NCBI GenBank assembly: GCA_963826505.1
Contig: CAWGXG010000008.1
Location: forward strand, 372,001 to 436,000
Direction of reading: 5' to 3'
DNA length: 64,000 nt
Origin: CAWGXG01 sp963826505
GTDB lineage: Bacteria > Chloroflexota > Anaerolineae > Aggregatilineales > Aggregatilineaceae
The translations under genes and the position numbers were made by a program. Under the pieces are notes generated by a model. It had not been told where the DNA came from, made no database searches, and saw only the letters and a program-made list of their open reading frames with translations. Shown piece after piece: positions 51,948 through 61,717 of this stretch (positions are counted from its first letter, which is position 1; each line of letters begins with the position of its first letter).

Positions 51948-53880
51948 ATGAACGCGGTACTGCTCGAACAAACCGGGATGCATCTGACGCGCCAGGTCCG
52001 GCGCTGGGATCGCCGCCTGCGGGTGGCCACCAGCTTGATCTGGGGACCGCGCGGCATCATGGCGGGTGTGGCGGTAGGAGTGGTTGTGGCGATCCTATCG
52101 CGCCTCAGTCCGTGGCTGCTGCCAGAAGAGATTGCCTGGGTGACGGCGGGCGCCGTCCTGATTATTCTCAGCGGTGTGCTGGGCTTTGTATGGTTGTGGC
52201 CGCGTTCCGTCACGGAGAACGCGCGCTACTTCGATCACCGGTTTGGCCTCAAGGAGCGGACCAGTACTGCCCTGGAATTGATCGGGGGGTCGATCCAGGT
52301 GTCGCCGCATCTGTCTGAGCTTCAGTTGTCCGACGCGGTTGACGCGGCCCGGCGGGTGCGTTCAGGCCAACATTTGCCGCTGCGCCTCCGATGGTGGGAG
52401 ATCATCCTGCTGGTGGTGTTGGGCGGCGTGCTGGCGCTTTTGCTCTTGACTGACAACCCCCAAACTGAGAAATTGCGCGCTCAGCGTCAACTGCAAAATA
52501 GCATCGCGGCGCAGACTGAGGCACTGCAAAATGCTATTCAGGATATTCAAAACAATCCCGATTTATCTCAGGCGGAACAAGCCGCGCTGACACAACCGCT
52601 GGAGAATGCGCTCGACATTTTGCAGCAGCAAGATGTCACGCAGCAGGAAGCGGTCGCGGCGCTGGCGGAAGCGCAGGCCGGGCTGCAAGACCTGACGGAC
52701 GGTATGATGAGCGACCAGCAGGCCGCCTATCAGGACGCCGCCAATCAACTCGATCAATCCTCGACGACGGGCGATCTTGCCGACGCCCTGCGTCGTGCCG
52801 ATCTGGCTCAGTCGGCGGACGCACTCGACAGCATGGCCAATCAAGTCGGCAGTTCAGACATGACCGACCAGGAGCGCCAGCAGCTTGCCGATCAACTGGA
52901 CCAGACCGCCGCCGCCCTGGACAATGTAAATCCGGCGTTGGCTCAGAAGCTGCGCGAGGCCGCACAGGATCTGCGTCAAGGCGACACCGGAGCCGCGCAG
53001 GCCGCTTTGCACCAGGCCGCCGATCTGTTGCGCCAACAGCAGCAGCAGCTTGATCAGTCGCCGCTATCTCAGCAGGCGCAGACAGCGGAGCAGCAGGTCC
53101 AGCAGAGCCAGCGGCAGATCGCGCAGGCAGGTACGGATCAGCAGGCTCAAACGGCGAGCGGGCAACCGTCCAGCCAGCAGTCCTCAGGATCACAGCAGGA
53201 TACTCAGGGTCAGCAGGGATTGACGCAGAGTCAGACGTCGCAGGATGCCGGCCAATCCGAGCCGGGGAGTCAACCCGGCGCGCAAAGCCAATCGGGAGAG
53301 GGCCAGGTGCAGTCTCCTGGGGATGGCAGCGCGTTAGATAGTCAGCAGCCGTCTGATACAGGCCAACCCGCCGGTTCGGGGGAGTCACAAGACGGGACAG
53401 GCGAACAATCGGGTGGCGATCAGACGGGTGGGAGTTCAGGCGGGCAACTCGCAGGGACAACTCGATTCGGCTGGCGAAGGAAATACGGCAGGTGCCAGCT
53501 CCCTGACAGCGGGTCAGGGTGAGGGCGGTGCCGGCGTCAATGATGTGACCGGAACCAGCAGCGAATTATCTCCGGGACAGAACGCGGCTGACTCGACTTC
53601 CGACGGTGGTTTGCAGGATTACACACCTCAGAATCCCTCATCGACCATCGGGGGCGAAAGCTCCCAAACCGTCGACGTGGGTGGCAGCAGCAGCGGTGCG
53701 GACGGCACGCCGGTCCAGCAAGGCGATTTCGGCCCCAACCCGCAGGGCCAAGCCCGCCTGTCTTATACCAGCGTATTCGGCAATTACCAGAACATCGTCA
53801 GCGACGCTCTCGAAAGTGGGCGTATTCCGCTAGATCAGCGTGACGTGATCCACGATTATTTCTCGTCGCTGGATCGCTAG
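51948..53880 (+). CDS. Membrane protein with long Gln-rich coiled coil (one frame break)
   Basis: Two N-terminal membrane helices (IMAGVAVGVVVAIL and AVLIILSGVLGFVWLW) are followed by a cytosolic part (RYFDHRFGLKERTSTALEL) and a third helix (IILLVVLGGVLALLLL). About 450 exported residues follow, very rich in Gln, Ala, Asp and Ser, first as coiled coil (QTEALQNAIQDIQNNPD) and then as low-complexity Q/S/G/T. The frame shifts near 53440, and the tail ends with a folded-looking FGNYQNIVSDALESGRIPLD. The layout resembles DUF4175-type proteins that accompany MoxR/vWA clusters. Function unknown. Confidence 0.65.
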
Positions 53881-53947
53881 ATTGGGGTCAAGCCGGGCGG
53901 CCTGTTGACCCGGTTTGGCATCGCAAAGACCGAGGACAAGTGTATCT

Positions 53948-54634
53948 GTGTCAGAGCGAATGGGACGGCTGAGCTTAGCCATTGTGTTTGTGCTGTTTGC
54001 GGCGGGCTGTATCCAGCCCGTGAGCACGAGCGATCTGACCAAGACGGCGGTTGGCCCGGGGGCAGCACCGGTCGTCGTGCCGAGTACTGTACCGGGTTCA
54101 GCGCCCGGCCCGGCGGTTGCTGCTCAGCCTACGTCGGCAGTAGGCGGCGCGCCTACGCCCGGGCCGTCGTCAGCAATCAGTCAGTTCATTGTCGGCCGGG
54201 GCGATACGCCTAACGCCCTGCAAATGTGGTACGATCAGCCGCTGGTGGGGGATCAATTGCAGGGGTTCTCATATACCGGCGCGAGCGGTCTGCCCTGTGC
54301 CGGATTCCTGTTGTTGGCGATGGTGAACGGTGTGTGGCAGCCCAACAACGGGGCGCTGGCGTGTACGCCACAACCCGGGAGCAATGCTCTGGCGGCGGTG
54401 ACATTTATCGCCACATCGGACGGCCAGATCTTCACTATTGTGTTTGGTCGGGTCGATGACCCAACAATTTCCGCGATTGCAGTCGTATATAACGATGGCA
54501 CCGATCAACGCGTCAGCCCGTTCTTGGGCGGGTTCTTGTTGGTCAGGGCGGGCGTGGTGTCCGCCAATGTCATCACAGCGATCAATGCGGAGGGCAATAC
54601 CGTGATCCCGAATATTCCACAGTCCCCGGTGTAA
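53948..54634 (+). CDS. Hypothetical lipoprotein
   Basis: A signal peptide with lipobox FAAGC is followed by a Pro/Ala/Ser/Thr linker (about 60 residues) and a compact domain of about 140 residues with alternating strands (SAISQFIVGRGDTPNALQMW, GLPCAGFLLLAMVNGVWQ). No family was recognised. GTG 53948 has GAGGA about 10 bases upstream; ATG 53960 is also possible. It precedes the MoxR gene by 31 bases. Confidence 0.6.
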   Translation: MSERMGRLSLAIVFVLFAAGCIQPVSTSDLTKTAVGPGAAPVVVPSTVPGSAPGPAVAAQPTSAVGGAPTPGPSSAISQFIVGRGDTPNALQMWYDQPLVGDQLQGFSYTGASGLPCAGFLLLAMVNGVWQPNNGALACTPQPGSNALAAVTFIATSDGQIFTIVFGRVDDPTISAIAVVYNDGTDQRVSPFLGGFLLVRAGVVSANVITAINAEGNTVIPNIPQSPV

Positions 54635-54665
54635 GCACCCATGTCCCTTCAAGGATTGAACTCTC

Positions 54666-55676
54666 ATGAATGATGCCATCGATCTCGGACAGATTTCTGT
54701 AGACGATTTTCGGCGCACATCAGACGCGATTCTGACCGAAGTGGGGCAGGTGATTGTCGGCCAGGATGCTGTCGTGCGGCAGGTGTTGATGTGTGTGGTC
54801 TCCGGTGGACACGCGCTGCTCGAAGGCGTGCCCGGGCTGGGGAAAACGATGCTGATTCGCACCCTGGCGGATGTGCTTGACCTGAAATTCTCGCGCATCC
54901 AGTTTACGCCTGACCTGATGCCAGCGGACATTGTCGGCACGAACATCATGGAAGAAGGCGAGGACGGGCGGCGTTATTTCCGCTTCGAAGCCGGGCCAGT
55001 CTTCGCGAATCTGGTATTGGCTGATGAGATTAACCGCGCCACCCCTAAGACACAGTCGGCATTGTTGGAAGCCATGCAGGAAAAGACTGTGACGGTGGCC
55101 AACGAGCGCTACACGCTGGATGCGCCTTTCTTCGTGCTGGCGACCCAGAATCCGCTCGAAATGGAAGGCACCTATCCGCTGCCAGAAGCCCAACTGGACC
55201 GGTTTCTGTTCAAAATCGATGTGTTGTACCCATCGGCGGAAGAATTGGTCGAAATCATGGGGCGCACGACCGGGGCGCGCACTTCGCGCGCCCAAACAGT
55301 GACCGAAGGCGCGCGGATCGTCGAGATGGGCAATCTGGCGCGGCAGGTGCCGATCGCGTCTCACGTCAGCCAGTACATCGCGGCGCTGGTCATCGCGACG
55401 CACCCCGAAAACGACCGGCTGTCGACCAGCCTGGTACGCCAATACGTGCGCTATGGGGCCAGTCCGCGCGGCGCGCAGGCATTGGTTCTCGGCGCGAAAG
55501 TCAATGCCCTTTTGGACGGGCGCTATAATGTGGCGTTTGACGATGTGCAGGCCGTCGCTCATGCGGCGCTGCGGCATCGTATTTTGCTCAACTTTGAGGG
55601 TCAGGCCGAGGGCATCCAGACCGATGACGTGATTACGAGCTTGCTCGAACGTGTGCCTGTCCCAGCGGGGGAGTGA
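54666..55676 (+). CDS. MoxR-family AAA+ ATPase
   Basis: This is a chaperone-type ATPase that usually works with vWA-domain proteins to mature or remodel target complexes. It has Walker A EGVPGLGKTMLIRTLA, Walker B VLADEINR, sensor 1 FFVLATQNPLE and the arginine-finger region EAQLDRFLFKI. 336 residues, typical. Its partners DUF58 and the vWA proteins lie at 58123-64000 on the same strand. Confidence 0.92.
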   Translation: MNDAIDLGQISVDDFRRTSDAILTEVGQVIVGQDAVVRQVLMCVVSGGHALLEGVPGLGKTMLIRTLADVLDLKFSRIQFTPDLMPADIVGTNIMEEGEDGRRYFRFEAGPVFANLVLADEINRATPKTQSALLEAMQEKTVTVANERYTLDAPFFVLATQNPLEMEGTYPLPEAQLDRFLFKIDVLYPSAEELVEIMGRTTGARTSRAQTVTEGARIVEMGNLARQVPIASHVSQYIAALVIATHPENDRLSTSLVRQYVRYGASPRGAQALVLGAKVNALLDGRYNVAFDDVQAVAHAALRHRILLNFEGQAEGIQTDDVITSLLERVPVPAGE

Positions 55677-55678
55677 CC

Positions 55679-56305
55679 ATGAACCTGCCCGAACGATTCA
55701 TCTTACAGATTCTTTCCGATCCGTCGCCTGAGCACGTGTGGACGCTGCAGCCCTATCTGCTCACACTGGCGACGCCTGAAGCCGATGCGACGCGCGATCT
55801 GGCGCGGACATTCTATTGCTATATGAGCAGCGTGCGCAGCAAACTGACTTCAAAACAGTACAGTGAGCTAGCAGCTCGTCTGGCCGCCAGTTCGATTGGG
55901 GTGATCGCTTTGCACGAGATGATCCAGGTGCTGCGCTCGGATCGTCGCCACACGTTCGATACGCTGTTGACTGGCGGTCTATCGTCGGTGTTGGAGGCAA
56001 TATCGACCCTGCAACACGTCAAAGCCTGGAACATCGAGCTGGTATCGGTTTATGAAGAGGCGATCTGGAATTTATACGGTGCGCTGTGGCAGTTCTCGGT
56101 TGAGATGCAGCCCGAGTTGAGCGCGGAACAACGTCAGGCGCTGATCGACCACCTGATGGCGGCGGTGCGTCATGCCGATCTCAATCCGTTGGCCCGTGTG
56201 GTCGTTGTCGTCCGGTTGTTTCAGATACTGCTAGTGCTGCGCCTGATGACGCTGTTTGAGATTGTGTCTGCTGACGAGGAACTCCTGCCGAGAAAAACCC
56301 TATGA
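55679..56305 (+). CDS. Hypothetical helical protein
   Basis: This 208-residue protein is almost wholly helical in pattern (Leu- and Ala-rich, no signal peptide). It has a hydrophobic stretch near residue 183-198 (VVVVVRLFQILLVLRL) that might touch the membrane. No family or motif was recognised. GTG 55673 overlaps the moxR stop and ATG 55679 is two codons later. It overlaps the next ABC ATPase by ATGA, so it is coupled to both. Confidence 0.55.
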   Translation: MNLPERFILQILSDPSPEHVWTLQPYLLTLATPEADATRDLARTFYCYMSSVRSKLTSKQYSELAARLAASSIGVIALHEMIQVLRSDRRHTFDTLLTGGLSSVLEAISTLQHVKAWNIELVSVYEEAIWNLYGALWQFSVEMQPELSAEQRQALIDHLMAAVRHADLNPLARVVVVVRLFQILLVLRLMTLFEIVSADEELLPRKTL

Positions 56306-57228
56306 GTGACACCGTCGCCATTCGTGCCGAAAATCTCACCAAGACTTATGGCCGCCGCGCGAAAAAGCGTATTCAAGCCGTAAAAAACCTCACTCTAGAA
56401 GTCCAGGCCGGGCAGGTATACGGATTTCTAGGTCCGAATGGTGCCGGCAAAACCACCACGATTCGCATGCTGTTGGACCTGATTTTCCCGACATCGGGCG
56501 CTGCCTATATATTCGGGCAACAGGTGCGGTCCCATCACGACGTGCTGCGGCGCGTGGGAGCTATCGTCGAGGGAGCTGCGTTTTATAACTTCCTCACCGC
56601 GCGGCGTAATCTCGAAGTGCTGGCGCGCACGGCCGATCAATACGATTCCAAGCGTATTGATCTTTTATTGGAGCAAGTCGGATTGGCGGAGCGGGCGAAC
56701 CAGCGTGTTAAGGGTTATTCCACCGGCATGAAGCAGCGATTGGGCTTAGCGGCGGCCTTGCTGCACGATCCGGATTTGCTCATTCTGGACGAGCCAACCA
56801 ACGGTCTCGATCCGAGCGGCATGCACGAGGTGCGTGGATTTATCCGCACGTTGGCGGACGAGCAGGGCAAGACGGTGTTTTTATCCAGCCATCTGTTGGG
56901 CGAGATCGAGCAGGTGTGCGATCGCGTCGCGATTGTCAACCTGGGCGAAATCGTGCGAGAGGGGAAGGTCTCGGATTTGCTGGCAGGCAAGAGTTCGCTG
57001 CGCGTCGAAGCGACTCCGCTGGACAAAGCCGCCCAGATTCTGGGCGAACAATGGACGGTAGCGGTTGACGGTTCACACCTGAGCCTAGACGCGCCGCGCG
57101 AAGATGTCCCTCAAATCGTGCGACAACTGGTCGCGCATGACGTCGAGGTCTATCACGTCGCCTCTCAGCGCCAGACGCTTGAGGAATATTTCCTCGCTGT
57201 CGTGCAGGAGAACCTGGACCATGCGTAA
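56302..57228 (+). CDS. ABC transporter ATP-binding protein (exporter type)
   Basis: Walker A FLGPNGAGKTTTIRMLLD, signature YSTGMKQRLGLAAAL, Walker B LLILDEPTNGLDPSG and switch His in LSSHLLGEI are intact. At 308 residues it has the C-terminal extra domain seen in bacitracin- or lantibiotic-type exporters (BcrA-like). It overlaps its permease gene by 8 bases. It is the second complete ABC exporter in the cluster. Confidence 0.9.
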   Translation: MSDTVAIRAENLTKTYGRRAKKRIQAVKNLTLEVQAGQVYGFLGPNGAGKTTTIRMLLDLIFPTSGAAYIFGQQVRSHHDVLRRVGAIVEGAAFYNFLTARRNLEVLARTADQYDSKRIDLLLEQVGLAERANQRVKGYSTGMKQRLGLAAALLHDPDLLILDEPTNGLDPSGMHEVRGFIRTLADEQGKTVFLSSHLLGEIEQVCDRVAIVNLGEIVREGKVSDLLAGKSSLRVEATPLDKAAQILGEQWTVAVDGSHLSLDAPREDVPQIVRQLVAHDVEVYHVASQRQTLEEYFLAVVQENLDHA

Positions 57229-58108
57229 CCTGTTTCGTGCCGAGTGGATCAAAGTCTCGGGAAATCGTTGGGTCGCCGGCTGCTTAATCTGGATTTTTCC
57301 GGTAGGCGCGACAGCGGCAGTGATAGTCATCAGCGTGATCTTGGCTCTTTCTTCGTCCGCACGTCGGGGTTTCACTAACGACAACCCTATGCTGTGGACC
57401 GAACAAGCCCTGGCAGCCTGGAATATTCCCAACAATCCAGTAGGCCGTCTGATTTTGCTGGGGTTCACGGCGGTGGTGTTTGCTGGCGAATATCAGTGGG
57501 GCACGTGGAAAAATACGGTGCCGCGCAACCGGCGATCAGCTCTCATTCTGATCAAGTTCGTTACTCTAGGGGCATTTGTCGTCATTGCGTTCGTGCTGGG
57601 GTCGGTGATCTGGACGGTAGGTGGCTGGGTATTAACCCAAATCGCTGGAGTGTCCTACGGACCGCACATGACCGGCGCAGTCCTCAAGGACTTTGCCGGT
57701 GATTATGCGTTGGCGGCAGGTTTGGCGTTTACATCAACACTCATTGCAGCGGGGTACGCTGCCCTGGCAGGCATGGTGACACGCTCGATTCTGGGCGGAG
57801 TATTGGTCGGATTTGCCGCCACCTTCCTGGAGAATGCGTCGATTCTTGGCCTGATCATCGTGGGCTATTTTCTGAATATTCCGCGCGTGGTACATCTGTA
57901 CCGCCTGACGCCGGGCTACAACCTGATCAACGTGTCGAGCTGGATCAATGACAAAGTCCCCACCAACATGGATGTTGATGTGGGAAACAAGGTCAAGTAC
58001 GTGTTTTCGGACAGTCTGGCGTTCTCAGTGGTGGTGTTGGCGGCATGGGTTGTCGGTCTGGTCATGCTGACCATGTACCTGTTCCGCAAGCAGGATATAG
58101 CCGGTTAG
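57221..58108 (+). CDS. ABC-2 type permease
   Basis: This 295-residue protein has about six membrane helices, starting with EWIKVSGNRWVAGCLIWIFP and including FTAVVFAGEYQWGTWKNTVP, the loop typical of BcrB/ABC-2 permeases. ATG 57221 overlaps the ATPase stop. Substrate unknown; antimicrobial-peptide or lipid export is a guess from the family. Confidence 0.82.
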   Translation: MRNLFRAEWIKVSGNRWVAGCLIWIFPVGATAAVIVISVILALSSSARRGFTNDNPMLWTEQALAAWNIPNNPVGRLILLGFTAVVFAGEYQWGTWKNTVPRNRRSALILIKFVTLGAFVVIAFVLGSVIWTVGGWVLTQIAGVSYGPHMTGAVLKDFAGDYALAAGLAFTSTLIAAGYAALAGMVTRSILGGVLVGFAATFLENASILGLIIVGYFLNIPRVVHLYRLTPGYNLINVSSWINDKVPTNMDVDVGNKVKYVFSDSLAFSVVVLAAWVVGLVMLTMYLFRKQDIAG

Positions 58109-58122
58109 CGAACGGGGTCGTA

Positions 58123-59019
58123 ATGGCCGAACATATCTTCGATGAAAAAACGCTGCGTAAACTCGACCGGCTGTCGCTGATGGCGAGCAAAGTCCGGTCT
58201 GGCGCGATCAAAGGCGAGCGACGCTCGACCCGGCGCGGCACCAGCATCGAGTTTGCTGATTACCGTAACTACGTACGCGGCGACGATCTGCGGCGCGTAG
58301 ACTGGAATATCTACGCCCGGTTGCAGCGGCCCTTCATCAAACTGCTCGAAGACGAGGAAGATCTTGCGATTTACGTCATCCTGGACGCGTCCGCCAGCAT
58401 GGACTGGCCCCGCTCAGGCAGCCGTGACCTGCACAAGTTTTTGTTCGGGCTGCGCGTGTTGGCTGGACTGGCCTATATCGGGTTTGGAAGCGGGGACCGT
58501 GTCACCGCGGCGGTGCTGCGCAGCGATGGGCCGCAGTATTGGGGACCCGCGCGCGGGCGCGGGCAGACCTTGAAGCTGTTGCTGTGGCTTGAAAAATTGC
58601 ACACTCGCGGAGAAGTCGATCTCAACAAGGCCCTACGCGATTTTGCTCTGCGCACAACCAGGGCAGGCGTGGTTATTGTGCTGTCCGACATGATGTCTGT
58701 GCAAGGTTACGAAGAGGGTTTGAAGGCGCTCCAGGGCCGCGGCCATGAGGTGAGCCTCGTGCAAATTCTCGCGCCGGATGAGATCGATCCGCCACTGACG
58801 GGCGACCTTAAACTGGTGGATGTCGAAACCGGAATTCCGCAGGATGTCACTGTGGATGAGGCGATGAAGGCGCTTTACGTGCAGCGGCTGCAAACATGGC
58901 AGGCCGAGATCGGCGCGTACTGCGCACGGCGCGGCATCCATTTCGCTTCGGTCAACACCAGCATGCCCTGGGAGCAGTTGATCCTTTCCGAACTGCGGCG
59001 CGTGCGCGTGGTGCAATGA
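58123..59019 (+). CDS. DUF58 (vWA-fold) protein
   Basis: This is the usual partner of MoxR. The DUF58 signature is GTSIEFADYRNYVRGDDLRR, then VDWNIYARLQRPFIKLLEDE (both cited in part). A vWA-like metal site follows in ILDASASMDW (DxSxS), with VVIVLSDMM later. It is 298 residues without membrane helices, so probably cytosolic. ATG 58123 is chosen over in-frame starts further upstream that overlap the permease gene. The next gene starts at its stop codon. Confidence 0.88.
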   Translation: MAEHIFDEKTLRKLDRLSLMASKVRSGAIKGERRSTRRGTSIEFADYRNYVRGDDLRRVDWNIYARLQRPFIKLLEDEEDLAIYVILDASASMDWPRSGSRDLHKFLFGLRVLAGLAYIGFGSGDRVTAAVLRSDGPQYWGPARGRGQTLKLLLWLEKLHTRGEVDLNKALRDFALRTTRAGVVIVLSDMMSVQGYEEGLKALQGRGHEVSLVQILAPDEIDPPLTGDLKLVDVETGIPQDVTVDEAMKALYVQRLQTWQAEIGAYCARRGIHFASVNTSMPWEQLILSELRRVRVVQ

Positions 59020-61716
59020 TGGAGTCTCACCCGGTCCAGCGATCGGCTCCAGCCGGGTGGCTGTTTGTGCTGGTGATCGTGCTCATCGGCGCGTGCGGCT
59101 TGCGCTTGTGGCAGATTGAGCAGCCGAGTATCTGGCATGATGAGGGCTGGTCGATTCGTGCCATTCGCGATCCCATCGGCACCCCCGACGATAATACCCC
59201 GCCGCTTTATTACGGTCTCATGCACGTGCTCTGGCTGGGCGCGGGCGAAACCCCGCTGGCGCTGCGTTATGGCTCAGTGCTGCTCGACCTGATCACGATC
59301 GCGCTGGCGGCGCGCCTGGTGCGACGCTGGGCGCGATGGGATGCTGCTGCATTGGTGGCAGTCATGTTGGCGTGTTCTCCGCTGCTGTGGGCCTATGCCC
59401 GCGAAATCCGTGCCTATGTGGCGGTGCCGCTGTTCGCCGTGCTGTTGTTGGCGCTGGCTGATCGACTGCTGGCGACTGCACGCGGTGTGTATCCCTGGCG
59501 CGTGTGGCTGATCACGTTGACAGTCGAGTTGGCGCTACTTTATACCCATAACTTGAGCGTCCCCATGGTGGGCTGGCTGAATCTGGCCATCGGCGGGGCG
59601 TGGGTATGGCAGCGGCGCTGGCGCGCGCTGGCGATCTGGGGTGGTGGGCAGGCCGTGCTGCTGCTGGCCTACGTGCCGTGGCTGGTGGGCCAGTCACCCA
59701 GCGGCACGCCCTTGAACACGCCGCCGAAAGTGTCGCCAAGCCTGGTTTGGAAGATATGGCAGGGTTATTTCGCTCCGCTGCCCACGATGATTGGCGCAGA
59801 ACGTCCAGTGCAGATTGCGAGCGCCGTGATCGGGATCGCCGCATTGGGGGCGCTGATCGGGCTGCTAATGTGGCAGCGCCGCCGGGCTGTCGGGTTGGTC
59901 GTATCGCAGGCCGTGCTGCTGCCCGCTCTGGCGACGGTCGAATTGAGCGTAGCCCATATTGATTTTCACCCGCGCTACTACGTTGCGGGTGTTCCTGCCG
60001 CGCTCCTGCTGATCGCGCTCGGATTTGATGCGCTGCCGCGGACGCGCGCGTTCCGGCAGTGGGCGCTGGCGGCAGGATTGGGGTTGGCGGTCGGGGCTGG
60101 CGTGCTGAGTGTGGTTATTCTCGTCGATCGCCCACAGTACCAGCACGACGATTTCCGCGCGATCGCGCAGTATTACGCCACGCTCCCCGCTGACGCAGTC
60201 ATCCTCATTCCGTACGGGTGGGAGCCCGCGTTGGAGGAATATTACGCGAAAACGCTGCACATTCGCGCTGAAATCGTAGGTATCCCGCTGCACAGCAGCG
60301 CTGATACGGCCATTGAGCGTTTCAACGCCGCGCTGGCAGCGCGGGGCGGGGCCGGGTATGTGGAACTGCTAACATGGTATCAGCTGCCTGCCGACATGCG
60401 CGGTATGTATCCGTGCTTGTTGAGTGCTGCTGGCCATCCCGCCGACGGACCGCCGCTAACTGTACAAGGTCTGACGACAGCGGGTTACTACATCGATCAC
60501 CCGCTGGAATTGACTCCGATCGCGCTCGCGTCGGTCGACTACGGCGCGCTCGCGCTCGATGGCGCCGCGCTGAGTGGGCGGCAGAGCGTCTGCCTGCGTA
60601 CGCGCTGGACGTCGCAGGCTGCCACGGCGATCGATTGGCGAGTATCCGGGCGGCTGGTGACTGTGGAACCTCGCGGCTGGCTGCTTGCCCGCAGCGACAC
60701 AGATATTCGGCGCGATGATCAATTGCCCACCTCCAAATGGTCAGCAGGGCAACAAGGTGAAGCGTACAGCCTGTTGCGCTTCCCGGACGGTACACCGCCA
60801 CGCGATTACCGCGTGCAGATCGTGACGTTCAGCGCCGAACAGCTCGGCGGAATTGACCTATTGGTGAACGGTATACCGTCCGGCAAAAATGTGACTCTGG
60901 CGACTCTGCATCCGGTGGGGGTCACGGACTCCGTGCCCGCCGCGCTGCCGGAATCTGCGCCGGTGACGGCTGATGGGCTGGTGCGTCTGGCCGGGAATGA
61001 TGCGCAAGATGGGTTGCTCACCGCCGGGCAGGAGCTGCGTATAACGTTGCAGTGGCTGGTCAACGACGACTGCTGCCGCGACCAGCCCTGGACAGGGTGG
61101 AACCCTGGCTCTGCGTGGGGATGGCTGGGAAACGGTCCAATCTGTGGCGGCCTACAGCCGCTTCAGCCTGGACTGGCATGCCATTTTGGTCCCCGCTGAT
61201 GCGGAAGGAGCCGCCGCATTGTTCTTGGAGGCGGACGGAATCGAACCGATCCGGCTGGCAGACTATACCATTCAAAAGACCGATCGTCTGTTTGCGCCGC
61301 CGCCGTTTGACGTCAGCGTCGGCACGTCGTTCGGGAATCTGGCTGTGTTGGAAGGTTTCAGCGTCGCACAGACGACGCTCTCCGCACGCGACACGTTGGC
61401 CTTGACGCTGGTCTGGCGGGCCCTGGAAACCCCGTCAACGTCCTATCGCGTGTTCACGCACCTGCTGAGCGGCGACGGGCGTGTGATCGCCCAACAGGAC
61501 GATTTTCCAGTGGGCGGAACTCGGCTGACAACCGGGTGGGTGCCCGATGAATACATTCAGGACACCTATGTTCTTGTGTTCAACGACGAAGGGCAGCAAT
61601 ATCACGGGGCGGCTCAGCTTGAGGTAGGCTTCTACGATCCTGACACGGGCCAACGCGTGCTGCTAACGAATGGGGCCGATCACGTGCTTTTGCCCATAGC
61701 GATCACGGTGCAGTGA
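59016..61716 (+). CDS. PMT-like membrane glycosyltransferase with exported C-terminal domain (one frame break)
   Basis: The N-terminal 400 residues are polytopic, with the family's acidic first loop (WHDEGWSIRAIRDP and NTPPLYYGLMHVLW) and about ten helices. This places it with GT39/ArnT-like enzymes that use polyprenyl-linked sugars. An exported region of about 480 residues follows, with beta-sandwich modules (SVGTSFGNLAVLEGF, LTLVWRALETPSTSYRVFTH). The frame breaks near 61055 (an extra base) and continues to TGA 61714-61716. ATG 59016 overlaps the DUF58 stop by ATGA. It might glycosylate surface proteins such as those with Thr-rich stalks; this is inference. Confidence 0.75.
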
Positions 61717-61717
61717 A

